From Noviherbaspirillum aerium (GTDB lineage: Bacteria; Pseudomonadota; Gammaproteobacteria; Burkholderiales; Burkholderiaceae_D), in contig NZ_VFAH01000003.1 in assembly GCF_008929045.1 (NCBI RefSeq), positions 1 to 64,000 on the forward strand: DNA of 64,000 nt, read 5' to 3'. The translations under genes were made by a program, and so were the position numbers. The notes under the pieces are model-generated. The model had not been told where the DNA came from, did not search any database, and saw nothing but the letters and a program-made list of their open reading frames with translations. Within the stretch, counting starts at the first letter, position 1, and the number at the start of each line of letters is the position of its first letter. This document shows, in pieces, positions 45,073 through 56,379 of the stretch.

Positions 45073-45251
45073 GCGAATGCAAGTATTTGATTACATTGAA
45101 ATTTTCCCTATTGCAATGCAAAAACCGGGCTGTTTGTCATATTTCCAGAAAGAATTTGTGTTCAGCCGCTGTACACATTAAATTTATATCTCGTTATGTC
45201 TTTGAAAAATAACAGTTTTTTCCATGTGTATGGTTTTCATACAGGTGTCCA

Positions 45252-46703
45252 TTAATCAGACACTATCTGGTAATCGACGATCTTCTGGTATAGCGTGGCC
45301 CGCGAAATCCCGAGCATGCGCGCCGTCAGCGCCTTGTTGCCATGGGTCTTTTCCAGAGCCGCCTTGATGGATTTGCGTTCGAGTTCGGCAATGCTTTCCG
45401 CCAGAGGACGCACTTCCTCCTCGCCCGACTTGTCGTCTTGGCCCGATGCCGGCGTCGGCGTGATTGGCGCGGCCTCGCTGTTGCTCAGGATGCCGGCGAA
45501 GTCCTCCGCCGACAGCGCCAGGCTGTCGGTCAGCATGCCTGCCTGCTCGAGCGCATTGCGCAGTTCGCGCACATTGCCCGGCCAGCTGTACGAGGCCAGC
45601 AGGGTCCGCGCGGACGGCGTGAGTTCGCGTTGAGGCATGCCGGTGCGGGTTGCAATCTGTTCGAGCAGGTGCTCGCACAAGGCATCGAGGTCCGCCACCC
45701 GCTCGCGCAGTGGCGGCAGCACGATGGGGAGGACGTTCAGGCGGTAATACAGGTCCGAACGGAATTTGCCCTCGGCGACCAGCTGCTTCAGATCATGGCT
45801 GGTTGCGGCGATGACGCGCACATCCACCTTGCTCACCTTGTTGGAGCCGAGCGGTTCGATTTCCTGTTCCTGCAGCACGCGCAGCAGCTTGGCCTGCACC
45901 TGCAGCGGCATGTCGCCCACTTCATCCAGGAACAGGGTGCCGCCGTCGGCGACCTTGAACTTGCCGTCACGACCCTTGCGATCGGCGCCGGTATACGCAC
46001 CCGGCGACACGCCGAAGAATTCGGATTCCAGCAGCGTGTCCGGCACCGCCGCGATATTGATGCCGACAAAAGGCCGGCCCGCCCGGCCGGAAGCGGCATG
46101 GATGCCATGCGCGAGCAGTTCCTTGCCGGTGCCGGTTTCGCCGAGCAGCAGCACGGTGGTGTCGAGTTGCGCGGCTCGCCTTGCGCGATGCTTGAGTTCC
46201 AGCGAAACCGGGCTGACGCCAACGAAGCTTGAGATGGAATACTTGGTATGGCGCAGCTGGGCCAGCTCCTTCTGGGTATTGGCCAATGCCCATTGCAGTT
46301 CGGAGAATTTCGACACCAGCGGCTTGAGCCGCTGCAGACGGTCATACAGCGCAAAGCCGAGGGCGCCTATCACCTTGCCCGAATCATCCTTGAGCGGGAT
46401 GCGCATCACGACCAGCGGCTGATCGCGGATCATCATGATATCGAGCAGAATGGGCTTGCCGGTCTGCACGACCTCCCGCATGCGGCTGTTTGGCAGGATT
46501 TCCTCCACAGCCTTGCCCAGGGCCTCCTCCGGCCCCTTCAGCCCAAGGAAGGATGCATACTTCTCATTCATCCATGCGATGCGCCCATGATCATCGACTG
46601 CCATGGTGCCTTCGCAGGAGTCATCGAACAAGTCGAGCAGGGACTCCATCCCGACCCGCAGGATCCCATCAACATCCCAGGAAGCAGCAATAGACGTCTT
46701 CAT
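45252..46703 (-). CDS. Sigma-54-dependent transcriptional activator (PAS-AAA-Fis HTH)
   Basis: A 483-residue enhancer-binding protein. It has an N-terminal PAS-like sensor (about 30-140, VDDHGRIAWMNEKYASFLGL), an AAA+ core with Walker A GETGTGKE and Walker B GTLFLDEVGDMP, and a C-terminal Fis-type helix-turn-helix (KALTARMLGISRATLYQKI). The sigma-54 contact loop reads GAYTGA rather than GAFTGA, a tolerated change. No receiver domain, so it senses a ligand rather than a kinase. The ATG at 46703 has AGGAGGGG just upstream. The promoter at 45058-45072 is its obvious target; 3-hydroxybutyrate or a related acid is a likely effector by inference. Confidence 0.93.
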   Translation of the reverse strand: MKTSIAASWDVDGILRVGMESLLDLFDDSCEGTMAVDDHGRIAWMNEKYASFLGLKGPEEALGKAVEEILPNSRMREVVQTGKPILLDIMMIRDQPLVVMRIPLKDDSGKVIGALGFALYDRLQRLKPLVSKFSELQWALANTQKELAQLRHTKYSISSFVGVSPVSLELKHRARRAAQLDTTVLLLGETGTGKELLAHGIHAASGRAGRPFVGINIAAVPDTLLESEFFGVSPGAYTGADRKGRDGKFKVADGGTLFLDEVGDMPLQVQAKLLRVLQEQEIEPLGSNKVSKVDVRVIAATSHDLKQLVAEGKFRSDLYYRLNVLPIVLPPLRERVADLDALCEHLLEQIATRTGMPQRELTPSARTLLASYSWPGNVRELRNALEQAGMLTDSLALSAEDFAGILSNSEAAPITPTPASGQDDKSGEEEVRPLAESIAELERKSIKAALEKTHGNKALTARMLGISRATLYQKIVDYQIVSD

Positions 46704-46748
46704 TTCCCCTCCTGGAATCCGATTGAATAAAGCGGTTGAATGCGGCAT

Positions 46749-47074
46749 GCGCGGCGTACGGTTACCACCTGCTTCCGTTTACTGCGGTACAAAAACGTAC
46801 CTGATTATAGAGGCCGCAAGAGTAGTTATGACTACGCAGTTCTACTAGGTATGAGGACCGTTACATCATTGGACCACTGTGTCTTACGCATGTGCTGTGT
46901 GTCCGTATGCCAGCATACGAAGCGGCACGCCAGACCGGTGCGATGTTGCGGGATAGCGCGAAAAATTGCGGAATGTTGCGGCGCAAAGAAAAGGGCCGCG
47001 TCAGCGGCCCTCGGCTTTTTTAGATTTTGCATTGCATGATTGACGGCCAAACCGCGTCCGTCTTTGCCGTGGTC
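46749..47074. other. Intergenic region with a bidirectional terminator
   Basis: No gene or tRNA could be recognised in these 325 bases. The terminator at 46993-47017 is the only clear signal. Confidence 0.45.
46993..47017. terminator. Bidirectional intrinsic terminator after merR
   Basis: GGGCCGC (46993-46999), GTCA loop, GCGGCCC (47004-47010). On the minus strand TTTTCTTT follows, closing the merR transcript; on the plus strand TCGGCTTTTTT follows. Confidence 0.8.
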
Positions 47075-47494
47075 CTAACGCTTCAGCAGGTTGAGAATCG
47101 CAAACAGTTCAGTCCTGATGGCGATGACGCTCAGCCCCACGGCGGGCCCTTCCTGCGAGGACACGTTGTCGTCCGCCTGAGCTGCCGTGACAGTAGCGCC
47201 GGCGCCTGCGCTGCTTATGCGGGTATCAAGCTTGTTGCGTGCACCACTGATGGTGAATCCCTGTTCATACAGCAGCTCGCGGATGCGGCGGATCAGCAGG
47301 ACTTCGTGATGCTGGTAATAGCGCCGGTTTCCGCGGCGCTTTACCGGCTTGAGCTGTGTGAACTCCTGCTCCCAATAGCGCAATACGTGCGGCTTCACGC
47401 CGCACAGATCACTGACTTCGCCGATGGTGAAGTAGCGCTTCGCCGGAATCGGCGGCAACACCACGACATCGGACTTATTGGCGCGATCGTTCAT
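47075..47494 (-). CDS. MerR family transcriptional regulator
   Basis: A 139-residue protein with an N-terminal MerR winged helix (YFTIGEVSDLCGVKPHVLRYWEQEFTQLKPVKRRGNRRYY) and a short helical tail without metal-binding cysteines. A gene of this kind follows ihfA in many Burkholderiales and is of unknown target. It lies 10 bases after ihfA and is the last gene of the pheST-ihfA operon. Confidence 0.92.
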   Translation of the reverse strand: MNDRANKSDVVVLPPIPAKRYFTIGEVSDLCGVKPHVLRYWEQEFTQLKPVKRRGNRRYYQHHEVLLIRRIRELLYEQGFTISGARNKLDTRISSAGAGATVTAAQADDNVSSQEGPAVGLSVIAIRTELFAILNLLKR

Positions 47495-47504
47495 GGATCA
47501 GGTT

Positions 47505-47918
47505 TCAGGCGACACGGGCAAGAGGCTTTTGGCTGACATCTTCCACCATGCTCTTGAGCTTCTGGCTGGCATGGAAGGTGACAACCCGGCGCGCGGTGAT
47601 GGGAATTTCCTCACCGGTTTTCGGGTTGCGGCCCGGTCTTTGCGGTTTGTCGCGCAGCTGGAAATTGCCGAAACCGGACAGCTTCACCGACTCACCCCGC
47701 TCAAGCGCGTTGCGGATCTCATCGAAGAAAGTCTCGACCATATCCTTTGCCTCGCGCTTGTTGAGGCCGACCTGTTCGAACAGCAGTTCGGCAAGTTCGG
47801 CCTTGGTTAGCGTGGGTAACTCTTTTTCAGCCTGGGTACGGGCTTTTGCCTCTTGCATGGCGCGATTGAGGTCGGCGGCCAAGACGGATTGGAATTCGGC
47901 TGAGTTCACGTCATTCAT
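47505..47918 (-). CDS. ihfA: Integration host factor subunit alpha
   Basis: The C-terminal 100 residues are a standard IHF/HU subunit: [32 protein letters not shown], then [41 protein letters not shown] with the DNA-intercalating Pro. At 137 residues it is longer than usual; the first 33 residues ([18 protein letters not shown]...) are an extension. An internal ATG at 47858 would shorten this but lacks a better ribosome site. Follows pheT, as in most proteobacteria. Confidence 0.95.
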   Translation of the reverse strand: MNDVNSAEFQSVLAADLNRAMQEAKARTQAEKELPTLTKAELAELLFEQVGLNKREAKDMVETFFDEIRNALERGESVKLSGFGNFQLRDKPQRPGRNPKTGEEIPITARRVVTFHASQKLKSMVEDVSQKPLARVA

Positions 47919-47958
47919 AGTGGTTTTGTCGTCCCTGCCCTGCTGAGTTGACTACCAT

Positions 47959-50385
47959 TCATGCTCGCAATTTTGCGCCATGTTGCTTCTCGACCGAGGC
48001 AATGAAAGCGGCCATTGCTGCATCGACTTTTTCGTCTTGCAGGGTAGTTTGAGTATCTTGCAACGTGAATCGGAAAGCAAGACTTTTTTCGTCGTTTTCC
48101 AAGCCTTTGCCACGATATTCATCAAATAAAACAATGGCTTGCATGATAGCACAGGCAGGATTGGATTGACTCTCGGCAATAAAGGAATCCAGTAGCGCCT
48201 GCACCGGCACCGATTGTTTTACAACGACAGCGATGTCGCGCGTCACCGCCGGAAACTTGGAAATTTCCCGGTAGGCCGGCAGATCGCGAGCCTGCAGTGC
48301 TGCGGCATCCACTTCGTACACCACCGGAGCCAGCGGCAGATCGTACTTCTGCTGCCAGCGCGGATGAAGTTCGCCGATAAAGCCCACGACCTGGTCGCCG
48401 AGCAATACCTTGGCCGAACGACCGGGATGCAAAGCAGGATGCGCTGCTTTCGCGAAGCGCAGTTCACGCGGTGCAAACAAGGCTTCCAGATCGGCTTTCA
48501 CGTCGAAGTAGTCGACATTGCGAGTCGGCAGGCCCCACTGCTCTTCCGCCACCGGACCATAGGCAATGGCGGCAACCCGCTTGGGCTGCTCGTAACCGGC
48601 CACCGACAGAGCGCCATCCTGAGTCGTGTCCGCGCGCAGATAGACGGCCCCGATCTCGAACGCGCGCACGCGGTTGAGCTTGCGGTTGAGGTTGTAGCGC
48701 ACATTGGCTACCAGGCTCGCCACCAGCGTCGAACGCATCACGCTCATCTGGCTTGCAATCGGATTGAGCAAACGTATCGGATTGCTGTTTCCGGCAAAGT
48801 CGGCTTCCCAGCTTTCCTCGACAAAGCTGAAGTTCACGACTTCCTGATAGTCGGCGTCGGCCAGCTGGCGGCGGATCGCGAACAGCGAGCGCGTGTTTTC
48901 CGGAGCAATGCGCATGGTGTTGGCCGCAACCGGCGGCAGCGCCGGGATGTTTTCAAAACCATAGACGCGCGCGATTTCCTCGATCAGGTCTTCTTCGATT
49001 TCGATATCGAAGCGATACGACGGCGGCGTGACGGTGAAAGCCCCCTGCTCTTGCGTGAACTGCAGACCGAGACGGGTGAAGATATCGGCAATTTGTTCAT
49101 CATTGACCGGCACGCCGATTACCTTGGCGGCGCGCGCCGTGCGCACGGTGACCGGCTTACGCTCGGGCAGATTGACGATATGGTCATCGACCGGCCCGAC
49201 CTGAGTGTCCTTGCTGCCGCAGATTTCCACGAGCAGCGCGGTGATGCGCTCAATGTGTTCGACAGTGGTCGCATAGTCGACGCCGCGCTCGAATCGATGC
49301 GCGGCATCGGTCGAGAAGTTGTAGCGGCGCGCACGCCCCTGGATGGCATTGGGCCACCAGAAGGCGGCTTCCAGGTAGATGTCCGTGGTATCGAGGGTCA
49401 CGGCGGTGGAGTCGCCGCCCATGATGCCGGCAAGCGATTCGATCTCCTTGTCGTCCGCAATGACGCCGACCCAGTCGTCGACCTCGACCGTATTGCCATT
49501 GAGGAGCTTGAGCGATTCCCCTGCCTTGCCCCAGCGCACGTCGAGGCCGCCATGGATCTTGTGCAGATCGAACACATGGCTCGGACGGCCCAGTTCGAGC
49601 ATCACATAGTTGGAGATATCGACAAGCGCCGAGATCGGACGCTGGCCGCTGCGCTCGAGCCGGCGCTTCATCCAGTCCGGCGTCTGGGCGCGCGCATTGA
49701 GGCCGCGAATGATGCGCCCCGAGAAGCGCCCGCACAAGTCGGGGGCGGACACCCTGACCGGCAGTTTTTCGTCGGTATTGACCGGGATGGCCTTGTAGGC
49801 GGGAGCCCTGAGCGGCGTACCGGTCAGCGCGGCGACTTCGCGCGCCACACCCAGCACGGAGAGGCAATCGGCCTTGTTCGGAGTGAGTTTGATCGTGAAC
49901 TTCAGATCGTTCAGCTGGTAATAGTCGCGGAAGTTCTGTCCGACGGGCGCATCGTCAGGCAATTCCAGCAGGCCGGAATTCTCTTCGGACAGCTTCAGTT
50001 CGCGTGCCGAGCAGAGCATGCCTTGCGACTCGACGCCGCGCAGCTGGCCGACCTTGATTTCAAAGGGCTTGCCGTCGTCTCCCGGCGGAAGCTTGGCACC
50101 GGCCATTGCGCAGGCGACCTTCAATCCGGCGCGCACGTTCGGCGCACCGCAAACGATATTGAGCAGAGTGCCGGTGCCGGCGTCCACCTGGCATACATTG
50201 AGGCGATCCGCATTGGGATGCTTGGCCACCTCGACCACCCTGGCGACGACGACATTGGAAAACGGCGGTGCGACCGCCTCGACCTCTTCCACTTCGAGGC
50301 CCGACATGGTCAGGAGGTGGGACAACTCATCCGACGTCATCTTCGGATCAACTAGGGTTCGGAGCCAGCTCTCGGAAAATTGCAT
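47959..50385 (-). CDS. pheT: Phenylalanine--tRNA ligase beta subunit
   Basis: An 808-residue protein with the full PheT domain order: an N-terminal tRNA-binding/EMAP-like fold ([26 protein letters not shown]), B3/B4 editing domain, B5, the catalytic-like core, and a C-terminal ferredoxin-fold anticodon-binding domain ([22 protein letters not shown]). Together with PheS it forms the (alpha-beta)2 enzyme that charges tRNA-Phe and edits Tyr. It lies 161 bases after pheS. Confidence 0.98.
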   Translation of the reverse strand: MQFSESWLRTLVDPKMTSDELSHLLTMSGLEVEEVEAVAPPFSNVVVARVVEVAKHPNADRLNVCQVDAGTGTLLNIVCGAPNVRAGLKVACAMAGAKLPPGDDGKPFEIKVGQLRGVESQGMLCSARELKLSEENSGLLELPDDAPVGQNFRDYYQLNDLKFTIKLTPNKADCLSVLGVAREVAALTGTPLRAPAYKAIPVNTDEKLPVRVSAPDLCGRFSGRIIRGLNARAQTPDWMKRRLERSGQRPISALVDISNYVMLELGRPSHVFDLHKIHGGLDVRWGKAGESLKLLNGNTVEVDDWVGVIADDKEIESLAGIMGGDSTAVTLDTTDIYLEAAFWWPNAIQGRARRYNFSTDAAHRFERGVDYATTVEHIERITALLVEICGSKDTQVGPVDDHIVNLPERKPVTVRTARAAKVIGVPVNDEQIADIFTRLGLQFTQEQGAFTVTPPSYRFDIEIEEDLIEEIARVYGFENIPALPPVAANTMRIAPENTRSLFAIRRQLADADYQEVVNFSFVEESWEADFAGNSNPIRLLNPIASQMSVMRSTLVASLVANVRYNLNRKLNRVRAFEIGAVYLRADTTQDGALSVAGYEQPKRVAAIAYGPVAEEQWGLPTRNVDYFDVKADLEALFAPRELRFAKAAHPALHPGRSAKVLLGDQVVGFIGELHPRWQQKYDLPLAPVVYEVDAAALQARDLPAYREISKFPAVTRDIAVVVKQSVPVQALLDSFIAESQSNPACAIMQAIVLFDEYRGKGLENDEKSLAFRFTLQDTQTTLQDEKVDAAMAAFIASVEKQHGAKLRA

Positions 50386-50546
50386 GGTAAGCCTTCAGAT
50401 ATTCTGAATTACGGTACACATCACTTCTGCCCTCCCTTCCTCCCGGGATATGCCGCGGGCCGATACTTCGGCTGCGGCAACGGTCCCCGCTTTTCAGGCA
50501 GCCCGTGGCATCCACGGAGCGAAAGGAAGCGCTTCGGTATTCTTTT

Positions 50547-51563
50547 TTAGTTGAACTGCTTCAGGAAGCGCAGATCGCCTTCATAAAACAGCCGTAGATC
50601 ATTGATGCCGTAGCGCAGCATGGTCAGGCGTTCGATGCCCGAACCGAATGCGAATCCGATGTATCGGGCCGGATCGAGACCCATGTTGCGCACCACGGTC
50701 GGATGTACCTGTCCTGCGCCGGACACTTCCAGCCAGCGTCCCTTGAGGGGACCGCTGCCGAAGGCGATGTCGATTTCAGCCGACGGCTCGGTGAATGGAA
50801 AATACGACGGGCGAAACCGCACTTGCAGATCGTCCGTTTCAAAGAATGCCTTGACGAAGTTCAGGTACACGCCCTTGAGGTCGGCGAAGCTGATGTCTTC
50901 ATCGATCCACAGTCCTTCAACCTGGTGGAACATCGGCGAATGCGTTGCGTCGCTGTCGACGCGGTAGGTGCGCCCGGGGGCGATGACCTTGATCGGCGGC
51001 TTGTTCATGCGTGCGTAGCGAACCTGCATCGGGCTCGTATGCGTGCGCAGCAGCAGCGGCTTTCCCTGGGTGTCCTTGCCGTCGATATAGAAAGTATCCT
51101 GCATCGACCTGGCCGGATGGTTTTCCGGACTGTTCAATGCAGTAAAGTTTGTCCAGTCATTTTCGATTTCCGGGCCATCGGCGACATCAAAGCCGATGGA
51201 GCCGAAGATCTCCTCGATACGTTCCCAGGTGCGCATGACCGGATGAATCCCGCCCTTGCCGCGTCCGCGGCCGGGAAGCGTGACATCGATGGCTTCTGCA
51301 TTGAGACGCGCTTCCATCTGGGCATTGGCCAGTGCGTCGCGGCGCGCAGTCAATGCGGATTCGATCTGCTCCTTGGCTGCGTTGATGACGGCGCCCTGAG
51401 TTTTCCGCTCCTCCGGCGCCAGCTTGCCCAGCCCCTTCATGTGTTCTGTGATTTGTCCTGTCTTGCCGAGATATTTTGCTTTTGCATTCTCAAGCGCGGC
51501 AGCATCATCGGCTGCGGCAAAATCGGTTTGCGCCTGGGCGACAATTTGTTCTAGGGAAGTCAT
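50547..51563 (-). CDS. pheS: Phenylalanine--tRNA ligase alpha subunit
   Basis: A 338-residue class II synthetase subunit from the ATG at 51563 ([15 protein letters not shown]). It has the N-terminal coiled-coil arm, motif 2 ([18 protein letters not shown]), and motif 3 ([18 protein letters not shown]). The frame remains open upstream to 51743 but the family start is at 51563. A run of nine T on the minus strand (51664-51656) about 95 bases upstream of the ATG may belong to a leader terminator or attenuator; no Phe-rich leader peptide was identified. Confidence 0.97.
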   Translation of the reverse strand: MTSLEQIVAQAQTDFAAADDAAALENAKAKYLGKTGQITEHMKGLGKLAPEERKTQGAVINAAKEQIESALTARRDALANAQMEARLNAEAIDVTLPGRGRGKGGIHPVMRTWERIEEIFGSIGFDVADGPEIENDWTNFTALNSPENHPARSMQDTFYIDGKDTQGKPLLLRTHTSPMQVRYARMNKPPIKVIAPGRTYRVDSDATHSPMFHQVEGLWIDEDISFADLKGVYLNFVKAFFETDDLQVRFRPSYFPFTEPSAEIDIAFGSGPLKGRWLEVSGAGQVHPTVVRNMGLDPARYIGFAFGSGIERLTMLRYGINDLRLFYEGDLRFLKQFN

Positions 51564-51739
51564 GCGGCTATTTGCCTGTGAAAAGGTATCGGTATCGGAT
51601 AAGGCGATGCGCGTGGCTGCGTTGCGCGCATTGAAATGCGAAGGACGAAAGCTCAAAAAAAAACGGAGCTCAGGTGTTGACCTTTGCCCCGCTTTTCGGT
51701 GCGGCACCACCAGCAAGGCGGTGCCCGCGTTCACAACGT

Positions 51740-52099
51740 TCAAGCAGCGATGTTGGCCTTCACCTGGTTGACAATCGCGGCAAATGCCGGCTTGTCCATC
51801 ACAGCCATATCAGCCAGGACCTTGCGGTCGAGTTCGATATTGGCTTTCTTGAGACCGTTCATGAATACGCTGTAGGTAACGCCGTGCGCACGCGATGCCG
51901 CGTTGATACGGGTGATCCACAGTGCACGGAATACGCGCTTCTTGTTGCGGCGATCGCGATAGGCATACTGGCCTGCGCGCATGACCGCCTGCTTGGCGAT
52001 ACGGAAAACGGTACTGCGACGACCGCGGTAGCCTTTGGCTTGGTCGAGGACTTTCTTATGACGGGCCCGTGCGGTAACCCCACGTTTTACTCGAGGCAT
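51740..52099 (-). CDS. rplT: 50S ribosomal protein L20
   Basis: A 119-residue basic protein, [39 protein letters not shown]..., full length and typical. Sits between rpmI and pheS as expected. Confidence 0.99.
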   Translation of the reverse strand: MPRVKRGVTARARHKKVLDQAKGYRGRRSTVFRIAKQAVMRAGQYAYRDRRNKKRVFRALWITRINAASRAHGVTYSVFMNGLKKANIELDRKVLADMAVMDKPAFAAIVNQVKANIAA

Positions 52100-52121
52100 G
52101 GTAGCTCCTTCTTATGTGTGG

Positions 52122-52319
52122 TTAGGCGAACGGCATCATGGCGCGGACGGAGTTCATGTTTGTATCATGAACGTCCACTGCACCGCGCAGCTGGCGTTTG
52201 TTCTTGGTGGTTTTCTTCGTCAGGATGTGACGCTTGAAGGCTTGACCGCGCTTGACGGTACCGCCCGGACGTACGCGGAAGCGCTTTTTCGCGCTGCTCT
52301 TCGTCTTCATTTTAGGCAT
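52122..52319 (-). CDS. rpmI: 50S ribosomal protein L35
   Basis: A 65-residue protein from the ATG at 52319 ([21 protein letters not shown]...), matching the family in length; the frame extends upstream to 52373 but that part is leader. It is 22 bases ahead of rplT. Confidence 0.98.
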   Translation of the reverse strand: MPKMKTKSSAKKRFRVRPGGTVKRGQAFKRHILTKKTTKNKRQLRGAVDVHDTNMNSVRAMMPFA

Positions 52320-52490
52320 AGCACTATCTGTCCTTATGGACAGCTCCGTTTTTAACATGATTGCAGGTGGCAATACTTCATTGCACTTGGATGCCTGCTT
52401 TCACTTGTTTGGCAAGGGATGAAATCCCCGCTATCTGCGTCGGTTACTGGCTGCCATGACAGGAGCCAGTAACCAATGCGAATTCTTTAT

Positions 52491-53012
52491 TTATTTCTTC
52501 TTCTTCGGCGCCAGCACCATCACCATCTGGCGGCCTTCCATCTTGGGAAACTGCTCAACCTGGCCATACGGCTCCAGGTCTGACTTCAATCGTTCCAGCA
52601 TGCGCATGCCGATGTCCTGGTGAGCCATCTCGCGGCCACGGAAGCGCAGGGTAATCTTGGTCTTGTCCCCTTCTTCAAGGAACTTGGTCAGATTACGCAG
52701 CTTGATGTTGTAATCACCATCATCGGTTCCCGGACGGAACTTGACTTCCTTGACCTGGATAACCTTTTGCTTGAGCTTCGCTTCGTGCGCCTTCTTTTGC
52801 TCCTGGTATTTAAACTTGCCGTAATCCATCAGGCGGCAGACCGGGGGTTGCGCCGTCGGCGCAATTTCCACCAGATCCACATTCGCTTCTTCAGCGAGGC
52901 GGAAGGCTTCAGCAAGAGTCACGATACCCAGAGGTTCGTTGTCCACACCAGTTAAACGCAGTTGCGGCACAGTGATTTCGCCGTTGATGCGATGCGACTT
53001 GTCAGTAGCTAT
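52491..53012 (-). CDS. infC: Translation initiation factor IF-3, apparently starting with AUA
   Basis: A 173-residue protein, (M)[19 protein letters not shown] to LAPKKKK. The family N-terminus continues upstream of the first GTG (52970) to codon ATA at 53012, which has AAAGGAAA seven bases ahead; no ATG, GTG, TTG or ATT fits. Non-AUG starts are the rule for infC because IF-3 discriminates against them and so limits its own synthesis. AUU is the classic case; AUA here is a variant of the same autoregulation. It lies 66 bases downstream of thrS. Confidence 0.95.
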   Translation of the reverse strand: MATDKSHRINGEITVPQLRLTGVDNEPLGIVTLAEAFRLAEEANVDLVEIAPTAQPPVCRLMDYGKFKYQEQKKAHEAKLKQKVIQVKEVKFRPGTDDGDYNIKLRNLTKFLEEGDKTKITLRFRGREMAHQDIGMRMLERLKSDLEPYGQVEQFPKMEGRQMVMVLAPKKKK

Positions 53013-53071
53013 TGCAGTTTCCTTTAAAAATCAAATGACTAAGCCGTGCTCTCGCGCTCAGGAGGAATTCC

Positions 53072-54979
53072 TCAGGCTTTGGTGTCAACCTCGTGTTTCA
53101 GGCGTTCCACCAGTGCATCGACGGGCATGACACCCAGGTCGACGTTGCCCCGCGCACGCACGGCCACTGTATTGGCATCCCGCTCCTTGTCGCCGATGAC
53201 GACGATGTAAGGCAGCTTTTTGACGGAATGCTCGCGTATTTTATAGGTTATTTTCTCGTTACGCAAATCGAGGTGTACCCTAAACCCTTGTTTTTTCAGG
53301 TTTTGTGCAACGCCTTGAGCGTAATCAGACTGGGCATCGGAAATATTGAGTACCGCAATCTGCACCGGCGCCAGCCACAGCGGAAGCGCGCCGGCATGGT
53401 TTTCGATGAGGATGCCGACAAAGCGCTCCATCGAGCCGACAATCGCCCTGTGCAGCATGACGGGAACCTTGCGGGTATTGTCATCTGCAACATATTCGGC
53501 GCCGAGGCGGCCGGGCATCGAGAAGTCGACCTGCATCGTACCCACCTGCCAGGGACGGCCGAGCGAATCCTTCAGGTGGTATTCGATCTTCGGTCCATAG
53601 AAGGCACCTTCGCCGGGAAGCTCTTCCCAGGTCACGCCGCAGGCGCGCAATGCGGAACGCAGGGTTTCCTCCGCACGATCCCAGGTCTCGTCGGAACCGA
53701 TGCGGCTATCCGGACGCAATGCGATCTTGATAGAGATTTCCGAGAAACCGAAGTCCTTGTAGACGCTCATTGCCTGTTCATGGAAGGCGGTCACTTCTCC
53801 CTGGATCTGCTCTTCGGTGCAGAAGATGTGACCGTCATCCTGCGTGAACCCGCGCACCCGCATGATTCCATGCAGCGCGCCGGAAGGCTCGTTGCGATGG
53901 CACTGACCGAACTCGCCGTAACGCAACGGCAAGTCGCGGTAGCTGCGCAGGTCGGAGTTGTAAATCTGTACATGGCCCGGGCAATTCATCGGCTTGAGCG
54001 CATAGTTGCGGTTTTCCGATTCGGTGACGAACATGTTCTCGCGATAGTTCTGCCAGTGGCCGGTCTTTTCCCACAGCGAACGGTCGAGAATCTGCGGCGC
54101 CTTGACTTCCTGATAACCGCTTTCGCGATAGACGTGGCGCATGTACTGCTCGACCTGCTGCCACACGGTCCAGCCCTTCGGATGCCAGAAAACCAGGCCC
54201 GGAGCCTCGTCCTGGAAATGGAACAGGTCAAGCGCCTTGCCCAGCTTGCGGTGATCCCGTTTTTCAGCCTCTTCCAGCATGTGGAGATAGGCTTCCTGGT
54301 CTTCCTTCTTGGCCCAGGCGGTGCCATACACCCGCTGCAGCATCTCGTTCTTCGAGTCGCCGCGCCAGTATGCGCCGGCCAGCTTCATGAGCTTGAATAC
54401 CTTGAGCTTGCCGGTCGAAGGCACGTGCGGACCGCGGCAGAGATCGGTGAAGTTGCCTTTCGAGTAAAGCGAGACGTCCTCGCCCTGCGGAATCGATTCG
54501 ATGATTTCCGCCTTGTAGGCTTCTCCGATGGACTTGAAATACGCCACCGCCTCATCGCGCGGCAATACCTTGCGGGTTACCGGCTCATCCTTCTTTGCCA
54601 GTTCGGCCATTTTCTTTTCGATGGCCTGCAGGTCTTCCGGGGTAAACGGGCGCTTGTAGGAAAAATCGTAGTAGAAGCCATTGTCGATCACCGGACCGAT
54701 GGTGACCTGGGCCTCCGGAAACAATTCCTTGACGGCATAGGCAAGCAGGTGCGCGGTCGAATGGCGAATGACGTCGAGGCCATCCGGATCCTTGTCGGTA
54801 ACGATAGCCAGATCGGCATCCTGCTCGATCAGATACGATGTATCGACCAGCTTGCCATTCACCTTGCCTGCCAGTGCAGCCTTTGCGAGGCCGGTGCCGA
54901 TGCTTGCGGCAACTTGCGCAACGGTGACTGCGGATTCGAATTGCCGTTGCGAACCATCTGGAAGTCGGACTGATACCAT
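53072..54979 (-). CDS. thrS: Threonine--tRNA ligase
   Basis: A 635-residue class II synthetase: TGS domain ([24 protein letters not shown]), editing domain ([34 protein letters not shown]), catalytic core with motif 2 ([19 protein letters not shown]) and motif 3 ([17 protein letters not shown]), and an anticodon-binding domain. The ATG at 54979 has GGAGAGC at good distance, the ATG of which (54991) is an alternative start. First gene of the thrS-infC-rpmI-rplT-pheS-pheT-ihfA-merR block. Confidence 0.98.
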   Translation of the reverse strand: MVSVRLPDGSQRQFESAVTVAQVAASIGTGLAKAALAGKVNGKLVDTSYLIEQDADLAIVTDKDPDGLDVIRHSTAHLLAYAVKELFPEAQVTIGPVIDNGFYYDFSYKRPFTPEDLQAIEKKMAELAKKDEPVTRKVLPRDEAVAYFKSIGEAYKAEIIESIPQGEDVSLYSKGNFTDLCRGPHVPSTGKLKVFKLMKLAGAYWRGDSKNEMLQRVYGTAWAKKEDQEAYLHMLEEAEKRDHRKLGKALDLFHFQDEAPGLVFWHPKGWTVWQQVEQYMRHVYRESGYQEVKAPQILDRSLWEKTGHWQNYRENMFVTESENRNYALKPMNCPGHVQIYNSDLRSYRDLPLRYGEFGQCHRNEPSGALHGIMRVRGFTQDDGHIFCTEEQIQGEVTAFHEQAMSVYKDFGFSEISIKIALRPDSRIGSDETWDRAEETLRSALRACGVTWEELPGEGAFYGPKIEYHLKDSLGRPWQVGTMQVDFSMPGRLGAEYVADDNTRKVPVMLHRAIVGSMERFVGILIENHAGALPLWLAPVQIAVLNISDAQSDYAQGVAQNLKKQGFRVHLDLRNEKITYKIREHSVKKLPYIVVIGDKERDANTVAVRARGNVDLGVMPVDALVERLKHEVDTKA

Positions 54980-55044
54980 TTTGCTCTCCATGCCAGCGAG
55001 GGAATTGCCACTGACGCTAGACTTAGTGTTAAAAACTGCGGACG

Positions 55045-55067
55045 AAAAAAAACGCGGACTAGCCGCG
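55045..55067 (-). terminator. Intrinsic terminator of the tRNA-Val transcript
   Basis: On the minus strand CGCGG (55067-55063), CTAGT loop, CCGCG (55057-55053), then eight T (55052-55045). It stands between the tRNA and thrS, so the tRNA is its own transcription unit or the terminator acts as a leader attenuator for thrS. Confidence 0.75.
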
Positions 55068-55192
55068 CTTTTTCAAATTTGCAAAGACGAAAAAGATCCC
55101 GACTAGCGTCGCACTAAAACCTTTGCGGTTGTAGTTCGCGGTGTCATAACCGGGGATGCCTTTCTCACTCTTACAAATGTACTGCTGTTCGT

Positions 55193-55269
55193 TGGTAGGC
55201 TCGATTGGACTCGAACCAACGACCCCTACCATGTCAAGGTAGTGCTCTAACCAGCTGAGCTACGAGCCT
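55193..55269 (-). tRNA. tRNA-Val (anticodon GAC)
   Basis: 77 bases including an encoded CCA. Acceptor arms AGGCTCG and CGAGCCT pair fully. The D arm holds AGCTCAGCTGGTTAGAGC, the anticodon arm is CTACC-TTGACAT-GGTAG with anticodon GAC, and the T arm is GTTGG-TTCGAGT-CCAAT. It reads GUC and GUU valine codons. It lies upstream of thrS in the same direction. Confidence 0.97.
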
Positions 55270-55418
55270 AAAGAAGCGAAATTATAGCGGCAATTTTTTG
55301 ATTTTGCTAGTGCCATACTTTAACCATGCATTCGCTCAAGAACATCCGCCGCACTCGGGTCGCTGTCCTCCTGACTGACCGCATCAGCCAGCCATGATGA
55401 ATCCGTTATGATCCTGAC

Positions 55419-56357
55419 ATGCGCAAACCGTCCGATGCACCACCCGCCAGTGAATTGCATGCCCATCGCGCCGGCGATGCGGCGCATCGTCATGTACTGA
55501 CCGGACGCAACCCCAAAGTGCTTGCCGCGGCCGCCATGCTGACGCTGGTGTTTGCAGCATTGGAGGCTTTCGCGGGGGTGCTGTCGAATTCACTGGCCCT
55601 CATTTCCGATGCCGGCCACATGGTGACCGACAGCGCATCGCTTGCCTTCGCCCTTCTGGCGCAATTCGTCGCCCGCCGGCCGCCATCACCGAAAAACTCG
55701 TTCGGCCTCGGCCGTGCGGAAGCACTTGCGGCATTCATCAACGCATTGGCGATGCTGGTCCTGATCGGATGGATTTCCCTGGAAGCCATTTCCCGCTTCC
55801 GCAATCCCCTGCCCGTGCAGGGCCAGACCGTATTTACCGTCGCCGCCATCGGCCTTCTGATCAACCTTCTCGTGGCATGGCTGTTGTCGCGCGACCGCAG
55901 CAGCGTCAATACCCGTGCCGCGCTGGTTCATGTGATGGGCGACCTTCTCGGATCGATCGCGGCCATCGCGGCGGGGGTGATCATCTACTTCACCGGCTGG
56001 CTGCAGATCGATCCCCTGTTATCCATTGCCGTCAGTCTGCTGCTATTGAAGTCGACTCATGGCGTGCTGCGCGAGTCCTATCATTTCCTGATGGAAGGCG
56101 TGCCGCGGCAGATCGACTATCTGCAGGTCGGCTCGGACCTCGCCGCCATTGATGGCATTCGGTCCGTGCACGACCTGCACGTGTGGGAAATGACGCCGGG
56201 AGAACCGGCCCTGATCGGCCATGTGGAGATCAGCGACCTGCAGCGCTGGCCGCAGATACTGCGCGAGATACGGCGCGTACTGCTGACGCGGCATCATATC
56301 GATCATGTGACGCTGCAGCCGGAATTGCCGGGGATGGTCGAGGGAGAGGAAGAGTGA
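55419..56357 (+). CDS. Cation diffusion facilitator family metal transporter (CzcD/ZitB-like)
   Basis: A 312-residue exporter with six membrane helices and a C-terminal metal-binding domain. The zinc-site motifs are intact: SDAGHMVTDSASL in helix 2 (D-x3... H-x3-D pattern) and LVHVMGDLLGS (H-x3-D) in helix 5. The His-containing N-terminus (ELHAHRAGDAAHRHV) is typical of Zn/Cd/Co exporters. Energy comes from proton antiport. It stands alone, convergent with relA. Confidence 0.92.
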   Translation: MRKPSDAPPASELHAHRAGDAAHRHVLTGRNPKVLAAAAMLTLVFAALEAFAGVLSNSLALISDAGHMVTDSASLAFALLAQFVARRPPSPKNSFGLGRAEALAAFINALAMLVLIGWISLEAISRFRNPLPVQGQTVFTVAAIGLLINLLVAWLLSRDRSSVNTRAALVHVMGDLLGSIAAIAAGVIIYFTGWLQIDPLLSIAVSLLLLKSTHGVLRESYHFLMEGVPRQIDYLQVGSDLAAIDGIRSVHDLHVWEMTPGEPALIGHVEISDLQRWPQILREIRRVLLTRHHIDHVTLQPELPGMVEGEEE

Positions 56358-56379
56358 TGGCGGTGGCGTTGCGCGTGCT

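Noticed and set aside
46850-47000. tRNA gene next to merR
   Set aside because: Some relatives have one here as I recall, but no cloverleaf or T-arm motif could be found.
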